DNA of 29,707 bases, taken from positions 1-29,707 of the forward strand of contig JAEZRD010000011.1 in NCBI GenBank assembly GCA_023440975.1, written 5' to 3'. Positions 8,233 through 15,917 of this stretch are shown here, piece by piece. The position numbers and the translations under genes are program-made. The notes under the pieces were generated by a model that saw only the letters and a list, made by a program, of their open reading frames with translations, was not told the origin of the DNA and made no database searches. Source of the DNA: Methanobacteriota archaeon (GTDB lineage Archaea; Methanobacteriota; Methanobacteria; Methanobacteriales; Methanobacteriaceae). How positions within the stretch are numbered: position 1 is the stretch's first letter; each line of letters starts with the position of its first letter.

Positions 8233-9849
8233 TTAATTTTCCCCATTTTTAAAAGCAGCATCGACAAATGAAATAAATAAAGGATGCGCATGATTAGGTC
8301 TAGATTTAAACTCAGGATGGAACTGACAACCAACAAACCAAGGATGATCCTCAACTTCAACAATCTCAACTAAAAAATCATCAGGAGTAGTACCAGAAAT
8401 CTTAAGACCCATCTTAGTTAACTCTTCCCTATAATCATTATTAAATTCAAATCTATGACGATGTCTTTCCTTAATATCAGGTTCATTATAAGCTTCAGAA
8501 GTTTTAGTATCAGGAACAATCTTACAATCATATTGACCAAGACGCATTGTTCCACCCATATTCTTAATCTTCTTTTGCTCTTCCATCATATCAATAACAG
8601 GATAAGGAGTTTCAGTATCAAATTCAGTACTATTAGCACCTTCTAAACCATTTCTACGAGCAATCTCAATAACCATACATTGCATACCTAAACAAATACC
8701 AAAAATAGGAACCTTATTATCTAAAGCATAATTAATAGCATCTAATTTACCTTTAAGACCACGTTCACCAAATCCTCCAGGAATTAAAATACCATCTAAA
8801 TGTTCCAACATACCTAAATCTAAGCTATCAACATCACTAGTAAAGTATTCAATATTCATTTTAACTCCAATAGCGGCAGCTGCATGGTGTAAAGACTCAC
8901 GAATACTAATATATGCATCTTCATATTCAACATATTTACCTACAATACCAATTGTAACTTCAGGACTTTGAATTTTAAGTCTATCAACCACATCAGCCCA
9001 ATCATCAAGCTGATTAGGATTAGTATCAACACCAAGACTTAAACGATTATTAATAAAGTTACCAACATCAAACTGATTTAAAACAAGAGGAACTTCATAA
9101 ATACTACTAGCATCAGGAGTATGAACAACAGCATCAAAACTTACATCACAAAAACTAGCTATTTTCATACGTAATTCATCACCAATAGGTTTAGGGCTTC
9201 TAGTAACAATCATATCTGGATTAATACCCATGCTACGTAATTCTTTAGTAGAATGTTGTGTAGGTTTAGTTTTAAATTCCTTAGCTGCATCCAAATAAGG
9301 TACAAAAGTCACATGTGCAAACATAACATTTTCAAAACCTTCTTCATTACGTAATTGTCTTAAAGCTTCAATGAATGGTTGAGATTCAATATCCCCTACA
9401 GTACCTCCAAGTTCAACCATAACAACATCATAATCTCCTTCTTCAGACACTTCACGAATCATAGCTTTGATTTGATCAGTAATATGGGGAATAATTTGTA
9501 CACATGCACCTAAAAATTCACCTTTACGTTCTTTTTCAATAACAGCACTGTAAACTTTACCTGTAGTAATATTAGATACCCCTGGTAATTCCACATCTAA
9601 AAATCTTTCATAATGCCCTAAATCAAGATCAGTTTCCATACCATCATAAGTTACAAAAACTTCTCCATGTTGATAAGGATTTAATGTTCCTGAATCCCAA
9701 TTAAGATATGGGTCAATTTTTATTGCTGCAACTTTTAATCCATATGAACGTAAAAGACGTCCAATACTTGCGCTAGTTATACCTTTTCCAATAGAACTAA
9801 CTACCCCACCAGTTATACAAATATATTTTGTCAGAATAATACTCTCCAC
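8233..9849 (-). CDS. pyrG: CTP synthase
   Basis: Makes CTP from UTP with ATP and glutamine in pyrimidine synthesis. The N-terminal synthetase domain shows TGGVVSSIGKG, DPYLNWDSGTLNPYQHGE and ETDLDLGHYERF. The C-terminal class I glutamine amidotransferase domain shows IPGGFGERG, GICLGMQCMV with the catalytic cysteine, and QFHPEFKSRP with the catalytic His and Glu. Length of 533-538 residues is normal. The start is unclear: the frame opens at GTG 9849 with no ribosome-binding site upstream, while homologs begin at a Met-Thr-Lys-Tyr position that here reads CTG (9834) with GGAG about nine bases before it. Standalone gene, divergent from lemA. Confidence 0.96.
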   Translation of the reverse strand: MESIILTKYICITGGVVSSIGKGITSASIGRLLRSYGLKVAAIKIDPYLNWDSGTLNPYQHGEVFVTYDGMETDLDLGHYERFLDVELPGVSNITTGKVYSAVIEKERKGEFLGACVQIIPHITDQIKAMIREVSEEGDYDVVMVELGGTVGDIESQPFIEALRQLRNEEGFENVMFAHVTFVPYLDAAKEFKTKPTQHSTKELRSMGINPDMIVTRSPKPIGDELRMKIASFCDVSFDAVVHTPDASSIYEVPLVLNQFDVGNFINNRLSLGVDTNPNQLDDWADVVDRLKIQSPEVTIGIVGKYVEYEDAYISIRESLHHAAAAIGVKMNIEYFTSDVDSLDLGMLEHLDGILIPGGFGERGLKGKLDAINYALDNKVPIFGICLGMQCMVIEIARRNGLEGANSTEFDTETPYPVIDMMEEQKKIKNMGGTMRLGQYDCKIVPDTKTSEAYNEPDIKERHRHRFEFNNDYREELTKMGLKISGTTPDDFLVEIVEVEDHPWFVGCQFHPEFKSRPNHAHPLFISFVDAAFKNGEN

Positions 9850-10255
9850 ATTTTATAAATAAAGTTATTTTTTTTGTAAAATTAAATTAAAATAAATAAT
9901 TAATAATAATTATGTATTAGATTTAACTATTATATAATATCTTTTATTTATATAATAAAATAATAATAACTCTTTTTAAATTCTAAATATCATCCTTTAA
10001 ATTGATATTTGAAAAAATGAAAATTTTTCATTTTAAATTTAAATTCAAAATAATTTTTAAACAAATAACAAAAATTTAATAAAATTTTCACATACACAAC
10101 AATAAAATATGATTAAAACTCTTAAAATTAATTTTAATAAAATCAAACAATATTTTATATTCAACGAATACTCTAAAATCAGTATAATTAAATATAAATA
10201 AAAATAAAGTCAAAAAAAATATTATAAATAATAAAAAAATGTGAGGCAAAAAATC
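9850..10255. other. Divergent pyrG/lemA intergenic region with an AT palindrome
   Basis: About 400 bases without a credible gene. It holds TATA-like stretches on both strands (for pyrG near 9926-9958). A 21-base dyad at 10014-10034 consists of two ten-base arms, AAAATGAAAA and TTTTCATTTT, around one base; it could be an operator or chance in very AT-rich DNA. A lemA TATA box lies near 10190. Confidence 0.45.
10190..10200 (+). promoter_or_regulatory. Candidate TATA box of the lemA-DUF2207 unit
   Basis: AAATATAAATA lies about 60 bases before the lemA ATG, leaving room for a short leader that includes the GTGAGG ribosome-binding site at 10241. Confidence 0.4.
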
Positions 10256-10810
10256 ATGAGTATTATATTAATAATAATTTTAGTAATTATAATCCTAATC
10301 GTATTATATTTTATATATGCATACAATGGATTAATAAAAGCAAGAAACACTGTAAAAAATAGTTGGGCTCAAATAAATGTTCAATTAAAAAGAAGAAACG
10401 ATTTAATACCAAATTTAGTTGAAACTGTTAAAGGTTATGCAAGTCACGAAAAAACCGTCCTTGAAGATGTAACCAAAGCAAGAACACAAGTAATGAATGC
10501 AAACACAGTTGAAGAAACTGGAAAAGCAAACAACCAATTAAGTGGAGCACTTAAATCATTATTCGCTGTTGCTGAAAATTATCCAGAATTAAAAGCAAAC
10601 ACCAACTTCCAACAATTACAAAGCGAACTAACAGAAACTGAAGATAAAATTGCATACAGTAGACAATTCTACAATGATACTGTACTTATGTACAATAATA
10701 AATGTCAAATGTTCCCAAGTAATATTATTGCAAACATGTTCCACTTCCAAGAAGAAGAATTCTTTGAAGCACCAGAAGGAGAAACTGCAGTTCCTAAAGT
10801 AGAATTCTAA
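10256..10810 (+). CDS. lemA: LemA family membrane-anchored protein
   Basis: A 184-residue LemA protein with one N-terminal membrane helix (about residues 2-22) and a helical-bundle domain. Family motifs are clear: VKNSWAQINVQLKRRNDLIPNLVETVKGYA, split by the usual RRNDLIPNL core, and later YPELKANTNFQQLQ and YNDTVLMYNNKCQMFPSN. LemA proteins are widespread; their biochemical role is unclear. In bacteria and archaea they often neighbour TPM or DUF2207 proteins, as here. Start choice: the frame opens at GTG 10241, but GTGAGG there is a ribosome-binding site nine bases before ATG 10256. The DUF2207 gene follows after 26 bases and is surely cotranscribed. The last 15 residues are acidic. Confidence 0.92.
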   Translation: MSIILIIILVIIILIVLYFIYAYNGLIKARNTVKNSWAQINVQLKRRNDLIPNLVETVKGYASHEKTVLEDVTKARTQVMNANTVEETGKANNQLSGALKSLFAVAENYPELKANTNFQQLQSELTETEDKIAYSRQFYNDTVLMYNNKCQMFPSNIIANMFHFQEEEFFEAPEGETAVPKVEF

Positions 10811-10836
10811 AATAAAAATAAAAGGACTATAAAAAA

Positions 10837-12636
10837 ATGATAAATAAAAAAATAATTGCAAGTATAATACTTCTTATTTTCTTATTATCCACTGTTTCAA
10901 CATCATTTGCTGAAGATGATAGAAGTTATAGTATTAACCAAGCATTAATAGATTTAACCGTACAAACTAATGGATTATTACATGTTCAAGAATCATACGA
11001 TTACTCATTTACTGGAACCTACCATGGAATATATAGAGACATACCCCTAAAAAGTGGAGAAAGTATTGAAAACCTGAATGTGACAACAGAAGGAGCATAT
11101 AGTGATTATAAAATAACCAATGATGAAAATGGGAATAAAAAAGTTACAGTTTATTTATATTCAGATGCAGCAAAAACTAAACCAGTAAATGACTGTGATG
11201 TTACCGTTAACATAAATTATGATTTTAAAAATGTCGTAACATTATACAAAGATACAGCATCATTACAATATAAAATATGGGGAGACCAATGGGATGTAGA
11301 TGTAGGTAAAGTCCAAGCAACAGTACACTTACCATCATCATCAGGAAACCAATACTACTTAAATCCCTCAGAATTCAACCAATCCTCATCATTAACTGGA
11401 AACACAATACAAGCAACAACAACTTCCATTCCAAGTGGAAATTATTATGAATTACAAGTAACAATGCCCCTAAAAGATTTTAATAATGCAGTATACGCTA
11501 AAAAAGATAATCGTAATGCATTAGGAGAAATACAACAAAAACAAACTGATTATAAAAATAATGAAATATTCTATGGAAACCTATTCAACATAATAAGCAT
11601 ATTATGTTTCATAAGCCCAATACTCCCAATAGGAGTTTACATTAAATATGGAAGAGACCCTAAAACAAATTATAATGGAATTTACGAAAGAGACTTACCT
11701 ACAAAAGATCCACCTGCAATGATTAATGCTTTAATCGAAAATAGTGACTTAGGAACACCAGACATGAAAGGATTCGAAGCAACAATCATGGACTTAATAG
11801 ATAGGAAAGTATTAAACTTAAATGTTGAAGATACAGATAAACCAGATAAAAAGAATCTTTACATTAGTATAAATAAAGAAAAAACTTCAAATTTAGATTT
11901 ACATGAAAAAGATATAATAAACATTTTCACAACATTTGCAGATGAAGAAGGACAAGTAAATTTAAACGACTTCCAAAACAAACTTTATGACACTCAAAAC
12001 GGAATATGGTTTAAAGAAAAATATGAACTATGGCAAAATGATTTCAAATACCAATACTTAAACAATGAAATATTTGCAAAATATTTCGAAGATAAAGGTT
12101 CTAACCTATTTAAAATCATTGGAATTATTGGAATGATACTTGGATTTATAATAGCAATAATATCATTAATGAGTATTTATTCAGCATCATTAACTACTGT
12201 ATCTGCAGCATCATTCATGTTTGTAGTTTCTATAGTTTGTATGCTTGCACCAGCAAAAATTGGTGGAAGATGGACAGTTTATGGAAAAGAATTTAATGAA
12301 AAATGGAAAAACTTCAGAAAATTCTTAAAAGACAATAGTTTAATTAAAAAATATCCTCCAGAATCCATAATTATTTGGAACCAATACTTAGTATATGGAA
12401 CAGCATTAGGAGTTGCAGATAAAGTTCATAAAGCAATGAAAATGAATTTATATGCTGAAAATAATTTATATGATCCATATGATAATAATATGTACCTTTT
12501 CCATTCTTATGGAGGATTAATATTATTAGATAATGCATTTAACACTGGAATTACCACAGCAACAAGTGATGATAGTGACTTCGGAATTGGAGATATAGGA
12601 GGAGGTTCTGGAGGTGGAGGTGGTGGAGCATTTTAA
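10837..12636 (+). CDS. DUF2207 domain membrane protein with Gly-rich tail
   Basis: A 599-residue membrane protein. A signal peptide (about 1-25, ending TSFA) leads to an external DUF2207 domain (about 27-235), with the typical GTYHGIYRDIPL near residue 60. One helix (about 248-270) is followed by the cytoplasmic signature YGRDPKT and YERDLPTKDPPAMINALI, a winged-helix-like stretch, and two more helices (about 425-448 and 455-473). The protein ends in a glycine/serine tail (GGGSGGGGGGAF) that is typical of the family. DUF2207 proteins pair with LemA, as here, and the function of the pair is unknown. AGGAC about ten bases before the ATG serves as ribosome-binding site. The gene converges on apgM. 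Confidence 0.9.
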   Translation: MINKKIIASIILLIFLLSTVSTSFAEDDRSYSINQALIDLTVQTNGLLHVQESYDYSFTGTYHGIYRDIPLKSGESIENLNVTTEGAYSDYKITNDENGNKKVTVYLYSDAAKTKPVNDCDVTVNINYDFKNVVTLYKDTASLQYKIWGDQWDVDVGKVQATVHLPSSSGNQYYLNPSEFNQSSSLTGNTIQATTTSIPSGNYYELQVTMPLKDFNNAVYAKKDNRNALGEIQQKQTDYKNNEIFYGNLFNIISILCFISPILPIGVYIKYGRDPKTNYNGIYERDLPTKDPPAMINALIENSDLGTPDMKGFEATIMDLIDRKVLNLNVEDTDKPDKKNLYISINKEKTSNLDLHEKDIINIFTTFADEEGQVNLNDFQNKLYDTQNGIWFKEKYELWQNDFKYQYLNNEIFAKYFEDKGSNLFKIIGIIGMILGFIIAIISLMSIYSASLTTVSAASFMFVVSIVCMLAPAKIGGRWTVYGKEFNEKWKNFRKFLKDNSLIKKYPPESIIIWNQYLVYGTALGVADKVHKAMKMNLYAENNLYDPYDNNMYLFHSYGGLILLDNAFNTGITTATSDDSDFGIGDIGGGSGGGGGGAF

Positions 12637-12708
12637 ATAAAGCTCACACTAACCTTTAAAAAAAAAGTGTATATAAAAAAATTAAAAAAAAGAGAGTAAT
12701 GAAAAAAT

Positions 12709-13935
12709 TTACCAGATATCATCTAATAAATTTTTAATTAAGTCACATCCAACATTATCTGTTCCAAGAGAACCTTTAGCATTATTAGCTTCACTATAAG
12801 ATTCAACATCATCTGCTTTATCTTCATCTTTAGAAGAATAAACAGTGATTGGAACTAAATCTCTAGTATGGGTTTTTATTGGTACAGGAGTTGGATGATC
12901 TGGTAATACCACTATTTTATAATCACCATATTTTGGAATTTCATCTAAAATTTTTGTTAAAATGATTTTATCAATTCTTTCTATAGCTTTTATTTTCTCA
13001 TCTATTTCTGCAGCATGCCCTGCTTCATCTGGTGCTTCTACATGTATAATAACTAAATCATTATCTTCTAAAGCTTTAGAAGCATATTCTGCTTTAGCTT
13101 CATAATCAGTGTCAAAGTATCCTGTAGCTCCAGGAACATCTATTTTGTTTAATTTAGAGAATATTGCAAGACCTTTAAGTAAATCAACACCAGTAATTAC
13201 TGCGGCATCTATTCCATAAACATCCTTAAAAGCAGGCATATCTGGTTTAGTTCCTTGACCCCATAACCAAATCATATTTGCAGGTTTTTTACCTTCACTA
13301 ATACGTTTTTGGTTTACAGGATGGTTTTCTAAAACCTTTTTAGATTCAAACATTATGTCCTTAATAGCTTTACCATAACTTGTATCCCAATCTAAATATT
13401 TATCAAATTTTTCATCAACAATATCATGTGGTGCTGGAATTTCTAATTTACTAGTATCAGGGTCATGATATACGAATAAATGTCTATAACTTATTCCATG
13501 ATGCCAAAATCCCTTGAAATCCGGATATTTATCTTTGAAATATTTGTTTAAAGCATCCATTAATTCTGTTGCTTCTTCAGTTGTAATATGTCCACTAGTA
13601 AAGTCAACTATTTCACCATTTTCTTCTGTGATTAAATTACAACGAAAAACTACATCACCATCAACTGTTTCTATTCCTTGACTTGCAGCTTCTAATGGTC
13701 CACGACCAGTATAATATTCATCAGGATTGTAACCGAAAATACTCATATTAGCTACATCTGAACCTATAGGTAAATGGTCCGGAGCATTTGTTGTTAATCC
13801 TGAACGTCCTTTTTTAGCTAACATATCCATGTTTGGTTTTTTAGCTACTTCTAAGGGAGTGTGATTATCTAGTTCAGGTAAGGGGTAATCACTCATACCG
13901 TCCCCTATCATTATTACATATTTCAAATTAATCAT
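12709..13935 (-). CDS. apgM: 2,3-bisphosphoglycerate-independent phosphoglycerate mutase, archaeal type
   Basis: Interconverts 3- and 2-phosphoglycerate in glycolysis and gluconeogenesis without 2,3-bisphosphoglycerate. It belongs to the alkaline-phosphatase superfamily, archaeal ApgM branch (COG3635), and its 405-408 residues fit. Motifs: IGDGMSDYPLPEL with metal-binding Asp, LPIGSDVANMSIFGYNP, YYTGRGPLEAAS, VEAPDEAGHA and VLPDHPTP, all metal or phosphate ligand regions. Start is uncertain by three codons: ATG 13935 is directly preceded by GGGG with no spacing, whereas TTG at 13926 aligns with the usual MKYVIIIGDGM start and has GGGGATGAT a proper distance upstream. Last gene of the gatC-like/ACT/hom/apgM run; gap to hom is about 22 bases. 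Confidence 0.95.
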   Translation of the reverse strand: MINLKYVIMIGDGMSDYPLPELDNHTPLEVAKKPNMDMLAKKGRSGLTTNAPDHLPIGSDVANMSIFGYNPDEYYTGRGPLEAASQGIETVDGDVVFRCNLITEENGEIVDFTSGHITTEEATELMDALNKYFKDKYPDFKGFWHHGISYRHLFVYHDPDTSKLEIPAPHDIVDEKFDKYLDWDTSYGKAIKDIMFESKKVLENHPVNQKRISEGKKPANMIWLWGQGTKPDMPAFKDVYGIDAAVITGVDLLKGLAIFSKLNKIDVPGATGYFDTDYEAKAEYASKALEDNDLVIIHVEAPDEAGHAAEIDEKIKAIERIDKIILTKILDEIPKYGDYKIVVLPDHPTPVPIKTHTRDLVPITVYSSKDEDKADDVESYSEANNAKGSLGTDNVGCDLIKNLLDDIW

Positions 13936-13957
13936 CCCCTATTAATATTCTATTTTA

Positions 13958-14974
13958 TTATTTAGTACGTAATATTGTGATTAAATCTGTCATCATTGCT
14001 GATGCTGTTTCAAGTGATCCTGCACCTTTACCAACAGTTGTTACTTCATCAGCTAAATCTGTTTTTAGTGTTGCCATGTTAAGAGTTCCACTTATATCAT
14101 AACTGCTTCCTTGTTTAACTAATCTTGGAGAAACTTTTAAAGCTTTTGGAGAAACTTCAGTTATGAGTTTAATTAAATATCCATTTTCTTTAGCTAATTT
14201 AATTGCTTCTGAAGTGATGTTACTTATTCCTTCCACTTCAACATCACTATAAGTTGCAGGAACACCAAGAACACTATTAGATAATATAACTGCTTTACAT
14301 GCAGCATCAATACCTTCAACATCTTGTGTTGGATTAGTTTCAGCAATTCCTAATAATTGTGATTCTTTTAAAGTATCTGGATAACTAGATCCTTCACTAG
14401 TCATACGGGATAAAATATAATTTGTTGTACCATTTAAAACTCCAATTATGCTAATGATTTTATTTCCACTTAATGCATCTCTTGCATAATTGATTATAGG
14501 CATTGCTCCACCTACACTAGCTTCAAATTTAAACATTACATTATTTGCTTTAGCTGCTTCATCTAATTCTTGATAATTTAATGCAAGATGTCCTTTATTA
14601 CTTGTTACAACATCTTTTCCTTGTGAAAATGCTTTAAGTGCAAGAGTTCTAGCGGGTTCACCATCATCAATATTTGTTGGAGTTTGTTCCATTAAAACAT
14701 CATATTCCACATTATCTAAAACATCAACACCACTGATATCTGTACCGAATTCAGGATATTCTCCAAGTTTACCTTTTTCGTTTTTGGTTTCAACTAGAAG
14801 ATGTTCATCTAAACCATCAGGATTAATTGCTGAGGATGATGAATCTGCTACAGCAACAATTTTAATGTTTATTCCTAATTTATCATTAATTTTTTCTTTT
14901 TGCATAGCTACAGCTTTTGCTACACCTTGACCAACTGATCCAAATCCCATTAATACTAATTTACATTCTTCCAT
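13958..14974 (-). CDS. hom: Homoserine dehydrogenase
   Basis: Reduces aspartate semialdehyde to homoserine with NAD(P)H, feeding threonine and methionine. The 338-residue protein is the short form with no fused ACT domain. The Rossmann motif GFGSVGQG is at the N-terminus. DVVTSNKGHLAL holds the active-site lysine region, and GVLNGTTNYILSRM, QDVEGIDAACKAVILSN and GKGAGSLETASAMM are family signatures. The missing regulatory domain is supplied by the gene immediately upstream, a separate ACT protein. Start choice: the frame opens at TTG 14983, but ATG 14974 matches homologs and has AGGGG about eight bases upstream. Confidence 0.95.
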   Translation of the reverse strand: MEECKLVLMGFGSVGQGVAKAVAMQKEKINDKLGINIKIVAVADSSSSAINPDGLDEHLLVETKNEKGKLGEYPEFGTDISGVDVLDNVEYDVLMEQTPTNIDDGEPARTLALKAFSQGKDVVTSNKGHLALNYQELDEAAKANNVMFKFEASVGGAMPIINYARDALSGNKIISIIGVLNGTTNYILSRMTSEGSSYPDTLKESQLLGIAETNPTQDVEGIDAACKAVILSNSVLGVPATYSDVEVEGISNITSEAIKLAKENGYLIKLITEVSPKALKVSPRLVKQGSSYDISGTLNMATLKTDLADEVTTVGKGAGSLETASAMMTDLITILRTK

Positions 14975-14991
14975 TAATAACAACCCCTTCT

Positions 14992-15477
14992 TTAGACCTC
15001 GTTTATTACAAGTAAATCTTTTTCTTCTGCAATTTCTTGCACTTTCTTGAAAGCTGTTTCTTTTTGACCAATATTTGATTCAATTGTTATCATTGCTGAG
15101 GATTTGTATTCTTTATCTAATTTAATATCTAACCCTACTACCCAAACACCATCTAATTCATTAATTCTATCAATAGTGTCTCTTACATCAGTATCAATAA
15201 CATCACCAATAAGTACAGTACTAACTCTTTGTTTTAAGATTACATCATCTTTTTCTAATATGTTAATACCCATTTCATCAAATTTATCAACTACGGCATT
15301 AAGGTTTTCTCTTTCACCTTCAATAGTGATTTGAACAGGAATTAAACCTTTTTCATTTTTTACATCTCTTTGGTGAATAATAGCAACTAAATTTGCTCCT
15401 AAATCCCCAATTGGTGAAAGGACAGATACTAATTGTCCTGGAACATCTTTAATTTCTAAGACTAAATTCATTCTCAT
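14992..15477 (-). CDS. ACT domain protein, predicted regulator of homoserine dehydrogenase
   Basis: A 161-residue protein of the archaeal ACT family (COG2061) that is predicted to regulate homoserine dehydrogenase allosterically. The N-terminal ACT fold is clear: LEIKDVPGQLVSVLSPIGDLGANLVAI is the classic strand-helix pattern, quoted here only in its core DVPGQLVSVLSPIG. A second ACT-like half follows (about residues 85-160, ELDGVWVVGLDIKLD then SSAMITIESN). The ligand, likely threonine or another aspartate-family amino acid, is inferred. It lies 17 bases upstream of hom. Start choice: the frame opens at GTG 15486, but TGTGATAAAA before ATG 15477 is the ribosome-binding site. Confidence 0.88.
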   Translation of the reverse strand: MRMNLVLEIKDVPGQLVSVLSPIGDLGANLVAIIHQRDVKNEKGLIPVQITIEGERENLNAVVDKFDEMGINILEKDDVILKQRVSTVLIGDVIDTDVRDTIDRINELDGVWVVGLDIKLDKEYKSSAMITIESNIGQKETAFKKVQEIAEEKDLLVINEV

Positions 15478-15511
15478 TTTTATCACACATTTTGTTTATT
15501 TTTAAATTTTT

Positions 15512-15727
15512 TTAAATCCAATCTGCTTTTTTAACTATAACATTACCATCTTTATCTGTTTTAGTGTTTCTAACAATTTTAGTAGCATCTTGTGGATTTG
15601 ATTTATCTTCACGGTTTAAGTTTAAATTATCAGTAATGTAATATGTTTCTTCAAGATCAGGTATGGTGTCTAATGTTTTAGAAAATTTTTCTAAAATTTC
15701 TTCTGCATCTTTTTCTATTTCTGTCAT
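15512..15727 (-). CDS. GatC-like small protein (aspartyl/glutamyl-tRNA amidotransferase subunit C family)
   Basis: A 71-residue acidic protein. The layout is an N-terminal helix (EKDAEEILEKFSKTLDTIP), then an extended stretch (TYYITDNLNLNREDKS), then a C-terminal segment with GNVIVKKADWI. This resembles archaeal GatC, the small subunit that clasps GatA and GatB in the enzyme converting Glu-tRNA(Gln) or Asp-tRNA(Asn). The match is by pattern and length, not certain. It sits first in the run gatC-like, ACT, hom, apgM, with no gatA or gatB nearby. GGAG lies about nine bases before the ATG, so translation looks real. Confidence 0.6.
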   Translation of the reverse strand: MTEIEKDAEEILEKFSKTLDTIPDLEETYYITDNLNLNREDKSNPQDATKIVRNTKTDKDGNVIVKKADWI

Positions 15728-15774
15728 GATTTATTTCTCCAAAAAATAATTTTTTAAAAATATTTGATTAATTT

Positions 15775-15785
15775 GAATATAAATG
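15775..15785 (-). promoter_or_regulatory. Candidate TATA box of the gatC-like/ACT/hom/apgM operon
   Basis: On the minus strand CATTTATATTC lies about 50 bases before the gatC-like ATG. Transcription starting about 25 bases later would give a leader that includes the GGAG ribosome-binding site at 15737-15740. A second TATA-like stretch (TTTTATAAATA) lies further upstream near 15820-15832. Confidence 0.45.
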
Positions 15786-15873
15786 TTTTATATTAATTAT
15801 AGGATTTATTTTTTAATATTTATAAAACTTTTTAGTATAAAAATTAGTTTTAAATTCAAAAAAATTGGATTCT

Positions 15874-15899
15874 ATTAAAAATTTTAATAAAAAAAGGGG
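15874..15899 (-). terminator. Terminator after asnB
   Basis: The asnB message runs into CCCC followed by seven T residues, then a short AT palindrome with eight-base arms around one base (15873-15889). This U-tract makes asnB transcription likely to end before the gatC-like gene, 190 bases away. Confidence 0.45.
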
Positions 15900-15917
15900 T
15901 AATGGAATAAAATAGTT

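Noticed and set aside
8160..8369. A hydrophobic 69-codon frame overlapping the end of pyrG
   Set aside because: Low-complexity Leu/Phe translation of T-rich terminator DNA and the antiparallel frame of pyrG; no start signal.
9850..10255. tRNA or structured RNA in the large intergenic regions
   Set aside because: No tRNA cloverleaf, T-loop GTTCRA motif or GC-rich stem was found by eye in any of the long gaps; these would stand out in such AT-rich DNA.
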